Source: Morchella semilibera
Taxonomy: Eukaryota > Ascomycota > Pezizomycetes > Pezizales > Morchellaceae
Direction of reading: 5' to 3'
Assembly: GCA_009192285.1 (NCBI GenBank)
Contig: CM018603.1
Span: 2,100,588-2,164,587 of the forward strand
DNA: 64,000 nucleotides
How positions within the stretch are numbered: position 1 is the stretch's first letter; every line of letters begins with the position of its first letter. Both the position numbers and the translations under genes were made by a program. The notes beneath the pieces were generated by a model. That model did not search any database, was not told the origin of the DNA, and saw only the letters and a program-made list of their open reading frames with translations. Positions 33,386-45,326 of this stretch are shown piece after piece.

Positions 33386-33523
33386 CTCACGTAAGTTCAA
33401 CTATGACTCACTCCTTCACGTAACAGAAACCCATAGAACCTATTCTGACTCATCTCCTCCTCCTATCGCGCAGTAATCCCAGCCTTACCAATCCTTCCAG
33501 TTCGCCGACTCCAGTGTATCCAT

Positions 33524-34094
33524 GAAAATGACCCAAGACTTTGTATCACATGGCCAGGTAGTCACTACATTGTTAAAAAGGGGGGTGAATTCACTAAATC
33601 AGCAAACTTGACTTGTGATTGGAGTCTCCCAGCAATTTCCTGGGTCACCTAAAAGTCTCCTGAGACTCCTCAATATTTTTTGAGTCTCCTGAGGCTCAGG
33701 AGACATCAGGAGACAAATGAAGTCTTGCTGATGTACTGTTATACAACCATATAATATACAGTGCTGTAAAACTATTGTATTTAGTATTACAATAAAAATT
33801 ATCTTTTATTCAATGCGGATTGGCCTAAAGGCTGTGAGACAACAGTATTCTGTATTAGACACCTTGCAAAACGAGCTCCAGATCCAAAAGTAGTAGTTGC
33901 ATTACAGTACTGGCAAAAAAAAAGTCCAGCTGCTTCCTTGCACAAGTGCTATGAGTTGAGCTTTGGAGCTGAACTTTCAACCATCTTCTATTAAATCTGA
34001 ACCACAAGAAAAATCCAATGACAATATCACCTTGCTCAAATGAGACTACTTTTGTGACAAGGATCATTAAGTTTAACTCATTTGGAGCTACAAA
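33524..34094. other. Spacer with one miniature element
   Basis: Apart from the miniature element at 33597-33733 nothing is recognisable. A 119-codon minus-strand frame at 33855-34214 overlaps the next LTR and is not convincing. Confidence 0.45.
33597..33733. mobile_element. 137-bp Plavaka-type miniature element
   Basis: Same length and structure as the copies at 12123 and 32700. The first C of the left end is changed to A. The internal palindrome is CTCCTGAGGCTCAGGAG. Confidence 0.9.
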
Positions 34095-34709
34095 TATGAC
34101 GGAGTAACCCGACGCAATGTAACAGATGACAATGATGATGCAGAAAGGCTCGAGGAGTACAGCCAGTACAGCAAGGATACTGACGAGGACGGGAAAAGAG
34201 TTAGGCAGGCACAAGGGCAGGCACCAGCAAAGGCAAAGGCAAGAGCAGAGGCAGAGGGCGCAGGACAGAGCAGAGAAAGTAAAGACTAGGTAAGAACCCG
34301 GGCGAGGATCAAGAGGACTATAGGTTTGCCCCCTGTGAAGGCAAGTTTGGAGAGAAGAAACTATAGCTATGAATAGCAGTATATTTCGAAGACGGGACAG
34401 AGAAGAAAGAAAGAAAAGAACTAAAGGAAAATTCTTCCTGCGCTATTTAACACCCTCCTCTGCCAGTCCGCTATGACTCATACCTTCGTCCATAGAAACC
34501 CATAGAAATATATCGCAACCACGCCTTGTATTTCTCCCTACCATCTTTTCTAATTATAATATAAATCTATCAAGCCATAAAATCCCATAGAACCTAATGA
34601 CGATACCTCCACCTTGTTGTATTCCCCACCTTACTTAATATTCCTTCATTAGTTACATCAGCGCTTTGACGACTGAACTCTCGGAACCAATGCCAAGACG
34701 CCGGGGCCA
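34095..34709 (+). repeat. Solo Gypsy LTR, diverged, abutting LINE D
   Basis: About 615 bp from TATGACGGAG to CCGGGGCCA with flanks ACAAA and GCAAA (4 of 5 match). Its right end touches the 5' end of LINE D. Confidence 0.78.
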
Positions 34710-34990
34710 GCAAACTAGATAAATTCACCTAGCATCGACCAAACCAATTAGAGGACAACAAAGAGAGGGTGGTGAGATGACTTTAGATCCATCATCTCCA
34801 TCTCAACCTGTACCTAATCACCAACTCCTGAAATTCCAGCTCTTATTTTGCAGAAGTTGCTGTGAATTTCCGCTTTTTTTCTGCTATTTTTTACCCCAAC
34901 TTGCTGCCAAGCCATCCTCAAACAAAAACTCTGACAAGCCACCCTCACCCACCCCACCAAATTCCTAGTGCCACAGTCACTAACTTCAAC

Positions 34991-36559
34991 ATGTCTGAAG
35001 GTATTGAGCAATCCCTGTCAGGCATACCGTCATCCCTTCCCCCTGTACAGTCACAGGACAGGAATATAGGAGTGAGAGATGACTATACCATAGCCATGGA
35101 TAAAAGTGAACCTGAGGATCATATGAAAGATCCTAGCAGTGATCGCCTAGCCTCCAATGGTCAGCAACACAGAATTATACCAACTAGAAGAGTGTTATTT
35201 CAATCTAATGAAAATACTTTTGGAAAAAGACAGGCTCTACCAGGACCTTCTGGTCAGCCTATTTCGTTTGGATCCTCAAATTACATCAATTAACGACTAT
35301 GAGATTGCTTTCAGACTCTCACATCACAGAATACTGAAATCAAAAAACAAAATACCGATATCAGAGAACAAAATCAACAGCTCATAACTCAGATCCAAGC
35401 GTTGCAGACTCTTGTTAATTCAGTCCTTGCCGCCACAAACCAAAACAACAATGAAATGAAGAGCAAATTTGATGCAATGGCTAGATCTATGAAAGCTTCA
35501 GCAATAAAGAAAAATATACCACAATCATCAGCCCAGAACACCACATCAGGCCCAGCAAACTCAAAACCTCAACTCAGCAAGAGAGCTCAAAGAAAACAAC
35601 CAGTCTATTCGAATGAGCATATTCAACCTGTCCAGCCACAGGAGAAACAGAAGGATACTTAGGCAACTGTGACTAGGAACGGAACTAGGCAACAGGCCCA
35701 AATGCTCAAGACACCACTTCCACCAAAACTCCCAGCTACTAAAACTATCATTGTCACCAGGTCAACACCTAAGGATGGGGCACTCAACCTTGTCCAGCTC
35801 AGAAACACCATCAACAGAGATCTCACTATAGCCAAAGCAAAACAAGCTATTCAGATAGGCGGAGCAAGTTGGAACCAGAGGGGGAATCTTATGTTCTTCA
35901 GCAAAGGAGCATTCACTGAGACTCAATTCGCTGATTATAAAAAAAACATTGAAAAAGCTATGAAAGGGGTTGATCCCAGTGTTGTATCCATCACGGTGCA
36001 AGAGACATGGTTTAAGCTTGCAGTACACAGCATCAATCTTGAACACTACCCCGACAACGCTCAGGGAATGGAAGACCTGAGAAGTGAAATCCATGAATTC
36101 AACACCGGAGTTACTCTAGCTACCACGCCTATATATATAGCACACCCCGAAAAGAGAGTAAGAAAGTCTCACAGCTCAGTTATGATTGCCGTCAGCAACA
36201 AGTCATCATACAATGCCATGCTCTCTAGGGGGATTCGAGTTTTAGGACAAGTACACAGAGCCACTGAGTACCATACATCAAGACCAACAGACCAATGCAA
36301 GAACTGTCAGAAATTTAGACACAACTGGCAGAGATGCGCTACCAAAGACAGCCCTGTGTGCTCTATATGTGCTGCTGGACATACCAGTCAAAACCATCTC
36401 TGCCCTCAATGCAAGGTTCAGAGCAAGGGCTGTCCTCACTTCCCACCAAAATGCACCAATTGCGAAGGACAACACCCAGCCTATGATCCTTCATGTCCTG
36501 TTAGAAATTCTATCATCCAACGCCTCAACAACGAAGACAGTGAACAGGAGATGCTATGA
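34991..36559 (+). pseudogene. LINE D ORF1 (gag-like, zinc knuckles)
   Basis: A nucleic-acid-binding ORF1 protein. ATG is at 34991. A frame change occurs near 35290 and an in-frame TAG near 35660, so it is broken into three pieces. The C-terminal piece (35669-36559) is the conserved core: a central RNA-binding-like region and three cysteine/histidine knuckles, CKNCQKFRHNWQRC, CSICAAGHTSQNHLC and CTNCEGQHPAYDPSC. ORF1 protein coats element RNA and escorts it for reverse transcription. The stop overlaps the ORF2 start as ATGATG. Confidence 0.85.
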
Positions 36560-38842
36560 TGGGGACACAACCTAATCCTCACAGAGTGCGAATTATTCAG
36601 CATAATTGCGCAAGATCACAAAACTGCATGATTGGATTGCTGCACTCAGTCTATGAGACAGCAGACATAGTTATAATTCAGGAACCCTTTGTTATGCCTG
36701 GCATAATTGCAGGTTCCTGGACATCAATATCACACCCCTCCTTTGATAGTATCATTCCCACATCAGATCGACCACCAAGAACACTCACCTTCACCATCAA
36801 GACACACCTCAATCCCTACCTCATCATTCAACCTAAATCAGATATCGTCAACGATTCAGACTTACAAGCAAAGGAGATATCAACCCCCTCAATCCCTGCC
36901 TTAACCCTCTTTAACATTTATAATGAAGATCCACCTGGACACAGCAATGAACCCTATACGGTGGAGGGAGTATTGGTTAAGATTCAACTCCCTACAAGAA
37001 CAATCATAGCTGGAGACCTCAACTCGCATCATCCATGGTGGAACTCAGCAAACCGTACACCAAAACGCCATAAAGCATTGGTTCAACTTCTGGAAACTGG
37101 AAACTTCACTCTCATCAACGAACCAGACTTCCCAACCTACCACTATAGAACTGGCACTGGCACCTCAGTTCTAGACTTAGCTTTTGCATCTACAGCGGTC
37201 AACACTCTACCTGCCAATTGGGCCATTGATGAAGGAGCAGCAACAGGATCAGATCATGAAGTAATTCGATTTGATCTTGTATCTGATTCAATTGAATCAG
37301 TACCTCCCCCTTCAACTGAATGGTTCAACTGGGCTAAGGCAGATTGGGAATCCTTTCAAACAACGCTTAGAGATCTCTCTCTAAACTTAGCTTTCCGATG
37401 GAATTTCCTTCACTCCCATCCAAATGAACAAAACCTAGAAGCAGGAGCTATCCTACTTCTAGAACTTATAACCATAGCAGCTGAACGCAATGTTCCTATA
37501 AGGAAATCTTCTCCTCGATCTAAACCATGGTGGAGTGAGGAGATCACAGAACATAGACGACATATGAAAAGTGCTCTAAGAGAATGGAAGTTGGAAAGGT
37601 CTCCAATGATGAATCAAAGATTCAGAACGCACAGATCGGAATACTTCAAAAGCATCAGGAGAGCTAAAGAGTCCCATTGGAACAGCTTTCTTGAGAACGC
37701 TCAAGGAAGAGATATATTCACAGCCTTCAGATTCACCAAACCCAGAAAGACGGAACATACTCCACCACTCAACAATGTTACAACTGGAGAAATAGCTACC
37801 ACTTTTGCAGAGAAAGCTAATCTATACAGAGCTGCCATCTTCCCACCTCCCCCTATTTCACCTCAAAGGGATATCCAAATGCATAGTGATAGCATACCAT
37901 GGAAGGACCTGACAGATGATGAGATCAAGAGGGTGATCATGACTTCCTCTCCCAATAAAGCTTCAGGGCCAGACGGGATCAACTTCAAATGTATTCAACA
38001 AGCATACATAGCGATACCTTACCATTTCAACTCATTCTATGAAGCAACCATGACCGCTGACTATCATCCACACATTTGGAGAGAAGCCACTGTTGTTATT
38101 ATAAAAAAGCCCAACAAACCAGACTATTCGATTCCAAAAGTGTATAGGCCAGTCTCCTTGCTTAACTACTTAGGCAAGGTACTGGAAAGGATAATGGCTT
38201 CAAGAGTTGCATACCTAGCGGAGAGATACAATCTACTCCTCCACTGGCAGATTGGAGTAAGACCAAAGAGGTCTGCTGTGGATGCCTGTATGCTGGTAGC
38301 AAGCATAGTGGATGAAGCGAAGAGAAAAGGGAAGGTTGTTTCAGCACTGTTTATGGATGTCAAAGGAGCATTTGACAATGTATCTAAGGACAGACCCATA
38401 CATACAGCGAAAGAAAAACGCCTACCCGTTCAAATAGTCAGATGGATAAACAATCTCCTAAGCAACAGGAAAGCTTCGCTAGCCTTTGATGGGCAACAAG
38501 AACCTATGTCAACAATAGGAACAGGAATTCCACAGGGAAGTCCAACATCGCCGATTCTTTTTCTTCTCTACTTATCACCACTCTTCGATATTCTTCAACG
38601 CCAGTTTCCTCACCAGCAAATCCCCAGCTATATTGATGATATTGGCATGATAATGGTGGGAAAAGATGAGAGCTCAAACTGCAGACACTTGGAGAGAATG
38701 GCACAGCTAACTGTCACATGGGGTGAAGCTAATGCTCTGGCGTTCGACAACCCCAAAACAGAACTACTCTACTTCCACAACAAACAAACTACAAACACTA
38801 CGGATACAGCCAAGGTCAGAATGCCTGATGGTACTCTGGTTG

Positions 38843-41800
38843 TTATTTATTTATTTATTTATTACTCATACTGCTTGCATCCGAATCCGGATATGGCATA
38901 CAAAGAAAGAACCCAATCATCACGGTAATATACTATCTTTCATAAAGCGAATCCTCCTCACGGCCGTGTTCCTATCAACCCTCTTCCAAGGTTATCATGC
39001 ATGTTGTCCTCTCCATTCCAGCTCATAACGATAGGTGCAAGCACCTTGGTGACTATCCTTCTCCTTCCCTTTCTTCTTCTTCCTCAAGTCTCCCCCATCC
39101 TACGTGCTCTCCTCTATCTCCATCCCTCTCCCCTAGTGTCCAGTTTCTAGTGGCGATCTGGGATGGTAGAAGAAATGTATCGATGGTTGCCTGAAGTCCT
39201 TTATCTGTATGCATGGCGGTCATCCAGTTGAGTGGCATTGGTTTGATTGTGGCGGTAAGGTCTTTTCTGAGTTCTGGTAGTGGATGTTGTTTGCAGTAAA
39301 GTAGCAGGTGCGTTGGGGTTTCCTGGAAGTATCCACACCTGCATTCCGCTGTATCTATATTTGTTGTTGGTATTCTGGATAGGTAGGATTTGGTGTATCC
39401 ATGACCCGTTCGCATTTGGGTAATTGTGCTTGCAAGTTTCCTTGGTATGTTTTGACGAAGGGGTGCAGACATCTTGGAGGAAGGAGCACCTCTGTAGCTC
39501 CTTCCTTTCTTCATAGTTTTCCAGTTCTCTCTCCACGTAGCCATAGAGTGCTCCTTGATTTTCCTCTTCAAGTGGGTGATTGATACCCTTGCATCTGGTT
39601 CGACCCTTTCACCCTGTGCCCCTCTTTTTGCCAACCTGTCTGCATGTTCATTGCCATCCACCTCCACATGTCCTGGTACCCAGTGGATATGTGTTTTGAT
39701 GTTTAGTGCTTCAAGTTCCAAGAGGTTTGATCTTGCTAGTTGAACCCAATGTTGGCCTGGGAATGCTTCCGGTTTTTTCATTCTCCGTATCGCTGCCTGG
39801 TTGTCTGAAAAGATCCAGACATCATCTGTGGAGTATCGTGAATTTCTGATCTCTTTCCGGGCAAGCTGTGTAGCTTGAGCTATTGCGTAGAGTTCGCAAT
39901 CAAAGACTTCGACCTCTTTTCCAAGGTGGTAGAATTGCTCCACCACTATTTCGTTGCCTCTAATGCCAACGACTCCAGCCCCAGCTTTTCCTTCCATTAG
40001 GGATCCATCAGAATAGAATACCAAACGGTGTAAGTTGTTGTAATTGTCTTGAGTTGTTTGTCTATGGTTTTGTGCTGCTGTATCTTTATCCGCTGTATCA
40101 ATTTGTATGTCAATGATGTTCTGATGCCATGGGGGACAGGCAATTGTATCTATGTCCTCCACCAGACTTTGAGGTTGAATCCAATCGCTGACTTTGTTTA
40201 GGATCCGGTGTAGCCTGGATTGGTACTGTGGCCTAGCACTAGTAGAGTGCTATGGGGTAGCTGTGGGTTCTTCCTCTCTTCCTGATTCCTGTGTACTTGG
40301 AAATGAATCCGGGCTGAAGGTGCTAATAGGGTGGGTGGCCGGCATGCTTAGAATGCGTAGAGCATATTTCTGTTGTTGGAGGTCAAGCCTGATCTCTATG
40401 GGTAGTAGTGCAGTTTCTGCTTGGAGTGCTGATATTGGTGTTGTTCTGAAAGCACCAGTGATCCTTCTCATCGCATTATTTTGTATCTTCTGAAGCTGTG
40501 TTTTGTATCCTATCTGTCCATTCCACCAAACCTCTGCACCAAAATCACTGATTGTAGTGACGCAGGTCTGATAGAGTTGTCTGAGAGCTGTTTGGCTCAG
40601 CCCTTTCTCTGTATTTCCTAACCTGGCAAGTGCAAGAAATGCCCTCATAGCTGAAGCCGCTTTAGTTTTGACATGATGTTTGAAAGATAGCTTTCTATCA
40701 AACCAAACACCCAACCATCTCAGTGTATCGCTAGCCTCAACCAGAGTACCATCAGGCATTCTGACCTTGGCTGTATCCGTAGTGTTTGTAGTGCGTTTGT
40801 TGTGGAAGTGAAGTAGTTCTGTTTTGGGGTTGTCGAATGCCAGAGCATTGGCTTCACCCCATGTGACAGCTAGCTGTGCCATTCTTTCCAAGTGTCTGCA
40901 GTTCGAGCTTTCATCTTTTCCCACCATTATCATGCCAATATCATCAATATAGCTTGGTATTTGTTGATGAGGAAAGTGGCGTTGAAGAATATCAAAGAGT
41001 GGTGATAAGTAAAGAATAAAAAGAATCGGTGATGTTGGGCTTCCCTGTGGAATTCCTGTTGCTATCATTGACATAGGTTCTTGTTGTCCATCAAAGGCTA
41101 GCGAAGCTTTCCTGTTGCTTAGGAGGTTGTCTATCCATCTGACTATTTGAGCGGGTAGGCGTTTTTCTTTCGCTGTATGTATGAGTCTGTCCTTGGATAC
41201 ATTGTCAAATGCCCCTTTGACATCCATAAACAGTGCTGAAACGACCTTTCCTTTTCTCTTCGCCTCATCCACTATGCTTGCCACCAGCATACAGGCATCC
41301 ACAGCGGATCTCTTTGGTCTTCCTCCAATCTGCCAGTGGTGGAGTAGATTGTATCTCTCCGCTAGGTATGCAAGTCTTGAAGCCATTATCTTTTCCAGTA
41401 CCTTGCCTAAGCAATTAAGCAAGGAGACTGGCCTATATGCTTTTGGAATCGAATAGTCTGGTTTGTTGGGCTTTTTTATAATAACAACAGTTGCTTCTCT
41501 CCAAATGTGTGGGTGATAGCCAGCGGTCATGGTTGCTTTATAAAATGAGTTGAAGTGGTGAGGTATCGCTAGGTATGCTTGTTGAATGCATTTGAAGTTG
41601 ATCCCATCTGGCCCTGGAGCTTTATTGGGAGATGAAGTCATAATCGCCCTCTTGATTTCATCATCCGTCAGGTCCTTCCATGGTATTCTGTCTCCCTGCG
41701 TTTGGATGTCCCTTTGAGGTGAGATAGGGGGAGGTGGGAAGAGAGCAGCTCTGTATAGATTGGCTTTTTCTGCAAATGTAGTGGCAGTTTCTCCAGTTGT

Positions 41801-42423
41801 AACATTGTTGAGTGGTGGTGTACGTTCCGTTTTTCTGGGTTTAGTGAATCTGAAGGCTGTGAATATGTCTTTTCCTTGAGCGTTCTCAAGGAAGCTGTTC
41901 CAATGGGACTCTTTAGCTCTCCTGATGCATTTGAAGTATTCTGATCTGTGCGATCTGAATCTTTGATGCATCATTGGAGACCTTTCCAACTTCCATTCTC
42001 TTAAAGCACTTTTCATATGCCGTCTATGTTCTGTGATCTCCCCACTCCACCATGGTTTAGATCGAGGAGAAGATTTCCTGATAGGAACATTACGTTCAGC
42101 TGCTGTGGTTATAAGTTCCAGAAGTAGGATTGCTCCTGCTTCTAGGTTTTGTTCATTTGGATGAGAATGAAGGAAATTCCATCGAAAGGCTGAGTTCAGG
42201 GAGAGATCTCTAAGCGTTGTTTGAAAGGATTCCCAATCTGCTTTATCCCAGTTGAACCGTTCAGTTGAAGGGGGAGGTACTGATTCAATTGAATCAGATA
42301 CAAGATCAAATCGAATTACTTCATGATCTGATCCTGTTGCTGCTTCTTCATCAATAGCCCAATTGGAAGGTAGTGTGTTGACCGCTGTAGATGCAAAAGC
42401 TAAGTCTAAAACTGAGGTGCCAG
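38843..42423 (-). mobile_element. LINE C: 5'-truncated LINE nested in LINE D
   Basis: Inserted in reverse within the RT gene of LINE D. The target duplication TGGTACTCTGGTTG is present at both junctions (38829-38842 and 42424-42437). The 3' tail, read from the right, is a short run of AAAT (38843-38860). The 5' end is truncated in the endonuclease region. It is clearly related to LINE D but not a near copy. Confidence 0.95.
39053..42423 (-). pseudogene. LINE C ORF2, truncated
   Basis: Carries the end of the endonuclease (TGSDHEV.., then the WWSGEITEHRRH linker), a full reverse transcriptase with PISLL-type entry, LFMDVKGAFDNV, GIPQGSPTSP and YIDDIG, and a complete RNase H domain (FYSDGSLMEGKAG, FDCELYA, FSDNQAAI, HWVPGHVEVDGNEHADRL). 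The RT and RNase H parts are separated by one nonsense codon, TGG to TAG, at about 40250. RNase H itself is in frame here, unlike in LINEs A and D. It lacks ORF1 and an endonuclease start, so it is dead on arrival. Confidence 0.9.
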
Positions 42424-44312
42424 TGGTACTCTGGTTGAGGCCAGCGATATACTGAGATGGTTGGGTGTTTGGTTTGATAGGAAGCTATCTTTCAAACCTC
42501 ATGTCAAAACTAAAGCGGCTTCAGCTATGAGGGCATTTCTTGCACTCGCCAGGTTAGGAAGTACAGAAAAAGGGCTGAGCCAGACAGTTCTCAGACAGCT
42601 CTATCAGACCTGCGTCACTACTATCAGTGATTTTGGTGCAGAGGTTTGGTGGAACGGACAGATAGGATACAAAACGCAGCTTCAGAAGATACAAAACAAT
42701 GTGATGAGAAGGATCACTGGTGCTTTCAGAACAACACCAATATCAGCACTCCAAGCAGAAACTGCACTACTACCCATAGAGATCAGGATTGACCTCCAAC
42801 AACAGAAATATGCTCTACGCATTCTGAGCATGCCGGCCAGCCACCCTATCAGCATATTCAGCCCAGATTCATTTCCAAGTACACAGGAAACAGGAAGAGG
42901 GGAAGAACCTACAGCTACCCCATGGCACTCTGCTGGTGCTAGGCCATAGTACCAGTCCAGGTTACACCGGATCCTAAACAAAGTCAGCGATTGGATTCAA
43001 CCTCAAAGTCTAGTGGAAGACATAGATACAATTGCCTGTCCCCCATGGCATCAGAACATCATAGATATCCAGATTGATATGACGGACAAAGATACAGCAG
43101 CACAAAACCATAGACAAACAACTCAAGGGAATTACAACAACTTACACCGTTTGGTATATTCTACTCTGATGGATCCCGAATGGAAGGAAAAGCTGGGGCT
43201 GGAGTCGTTGGCATTAGAGGCAATGAAATAGTGGTGGAGCAATTCTACCATCTTGGAAAAGAGGTGGAAGTCTTTGATTGCGAACTTTACGCAATAGCTC
43301 AAGCTACACAGCTTGTGCGGAAAGAGATCAGAAACTCAAGTTACTCCACAAGTGATGTCTGGATCTATTCAGACAACCAGGCAGCGGTACGGAGGATGAG
43401 AAAACCGGAAGCATTCCCAGGCCAACATTGGGTTCAACTAGCAAGATCAAACCTATTGGAACTTGAAGCACTAAACATCAAAACACATATCCACTGGGTA
43501 CCAGGACATGTGGAGGTGGATGGCAACGAACACGCAGACAGGTTGGCAAAAGGAGGGGCACAGGGTGAAAGGGTAGAACCAGGTGCAAGGGTATCAATCA
43601 CCCACTTGAAGAGGGAAATCAAGGAGCAGTCTATCGCTACTTGGAGAGAGAACTGGAAAACTGTGAAGAAAGGAAGGAGCTACAGAGGTGCTCCTTCCTC
43701 CAAGATGTCTACACCCCTTCGTCGAAATATACCAAGGAAACTTGCAAGCACAATCACCCAAATGCAAATAGGCCATGGATACACCAAATCATACCTATCC
43801 AGAATACCAACAACAAACATTGACACAGCGGAATGCAGATGCGGGTACTTCCAGGAAACCCCAACTCACCTACTACTTTACTGCAAACAACATCCACTAC
43901 CAGAACTCAGAAAAGATTTTACCGCTACAATCAAACCAATGCCACTCAACTGGATGACCGCCATGCATACAGACAAAGAACTTCAGGCAACCATCGATAA
44001 GTTTCTTCTACCATCCTAGATCGCCACTAGGAACTGGACAATAGTGGAGAGGGATGGAGATAGAAGGGAACACGTTGGATGGGGGGGACTTGGGGAAGAA
44101 GGAGAAAGAGAAGGAGAAGGATAGTCACTAAGGTGCTTGCACCTATCGTTATGAGCTGGAATGGAGAGGACAACATGCATGATAACCTTGAAAGAGAGTT
44201 GATAGGAACACGGCCATGAGGAGAATTCGCTTTATGAAGGATATTATATGACCGTGATGATTGGGTGCTTTCTTTGTATGCCATATCCGAGTTTGGATGC
44301 AAGCAGTATGAG

Positions 44313-44585
<273 letters not shown>

Positions 44586-44964
44586 CTTCACTAGAAGGAT
44601 ATATCAGCACCTTACTAGAGGCGACATTGATGGAATAGAGCTTGATGTTGAGGAGGAAATGCTAACGTTTAGGAATAAGGTTGATCAAACAGGTTTGAAT
44701 ATCTCCATGCCCTGTACTGATGAGGGGTGCCAGATGGTCCAGGCGGTGGTGCATGAGCGTTCCGAGAGGTACGGAGTGATTGGAAGAAGACTCAATGAGC
44801 ATTATAGAAGGCTCTACCCAAATGCCATTACATTTGAGTCTTGTCACTATGATCGTGAACGTATTTGGACTCAGGCTGAGAGAAATCACCTGTTTAGGCA
44901 CACCAATGGTGAAGGCGGAGATGTCAACGACCGTGTCTCCGAGGACTCTAGCGATCTAGTGTGA
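44586..44964 (+). pseudogene. Accessory ORF2 C-terminus, element B
   Basis: The last third of the ORF2 protein, ending ..SEDSSDLV at 44964 exactly as in element C. A 2-bp insertion near the LINE junction (GATATATC for GATATC) shifts the first few codons, and the open part starts at 44659. Confidence 0.85.
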
Positions 44965-45326
44965 GTTTAGAAGGCCCGAGGAGTATTGATTGGAGCTGGA
45001 AAGGCTTTATTGAAGCTTAGAAGGCTTGATTAGAGTTTAGAAGGCCTGCTAAGCAGTTTGATGTTGACTGCAGTTGTTTTTTGTTTTTTGGAGATGCAGT
45101 TGCAATTTTGCCTGTTTGGGAATGTATGGTTGCCTATTTGAGTATCGTGTTATCTTATTTGGGTTAGTTATAGAATTGATTTTGTCTTAGCGAGCCGTCC
45201 AGAAGGCTTCTCGCCAAAAACCTCTAATTGCTGAGAAAAAGCAAAGGTGATATGGTGTGAATCAAACCATATATAGTGGAGGTGAGAGCCTTCATGAAGG
45301 CTCTTCCAGCCTTACAAACCACCATC

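Larger units (their letters stand above)
32348..33523. repeat. LTR-like repeat of a second family, copy 2, interrupted
   Basis: Second tandem copy, 32348-32614, interrupted by a Gypsy LTR and resuming 33386 to about 33523 (..GTATCCATGAAAATG). The interruption point is supported by the CTTAC/CTCAC duplication. Confidence 0.6.
36556..44019 (+). pseudogene. LINE D ORF2 (endonuclease, RT, RNase H), interrupted
   Basis: ORF2 starts at 36556. Domains: apurinic-type endonuclease at the N-terminus (IIQHNCARS, VIIQEPF, AGDLNSHHPWW, TGSDHEV), reverse transcriptase from about 38060 (VYRPVSLLNY, LFMDVKGAFDNV, GIPQGSPTSP, YIDDIG), then LINE C inserts after ..MPDGTLV. The frame resumes at 42438 through the thumb to a TAG at about 42946, and RNase H (43013-44019) is shifted by 2 bp at its first catalytic block. 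A final C-x-C..H..C motif ends it. It cannot produce one complete protein, although before LINE C arrived only the TAG and the 2-bp shift stood in the way. Confidence 0.9.
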
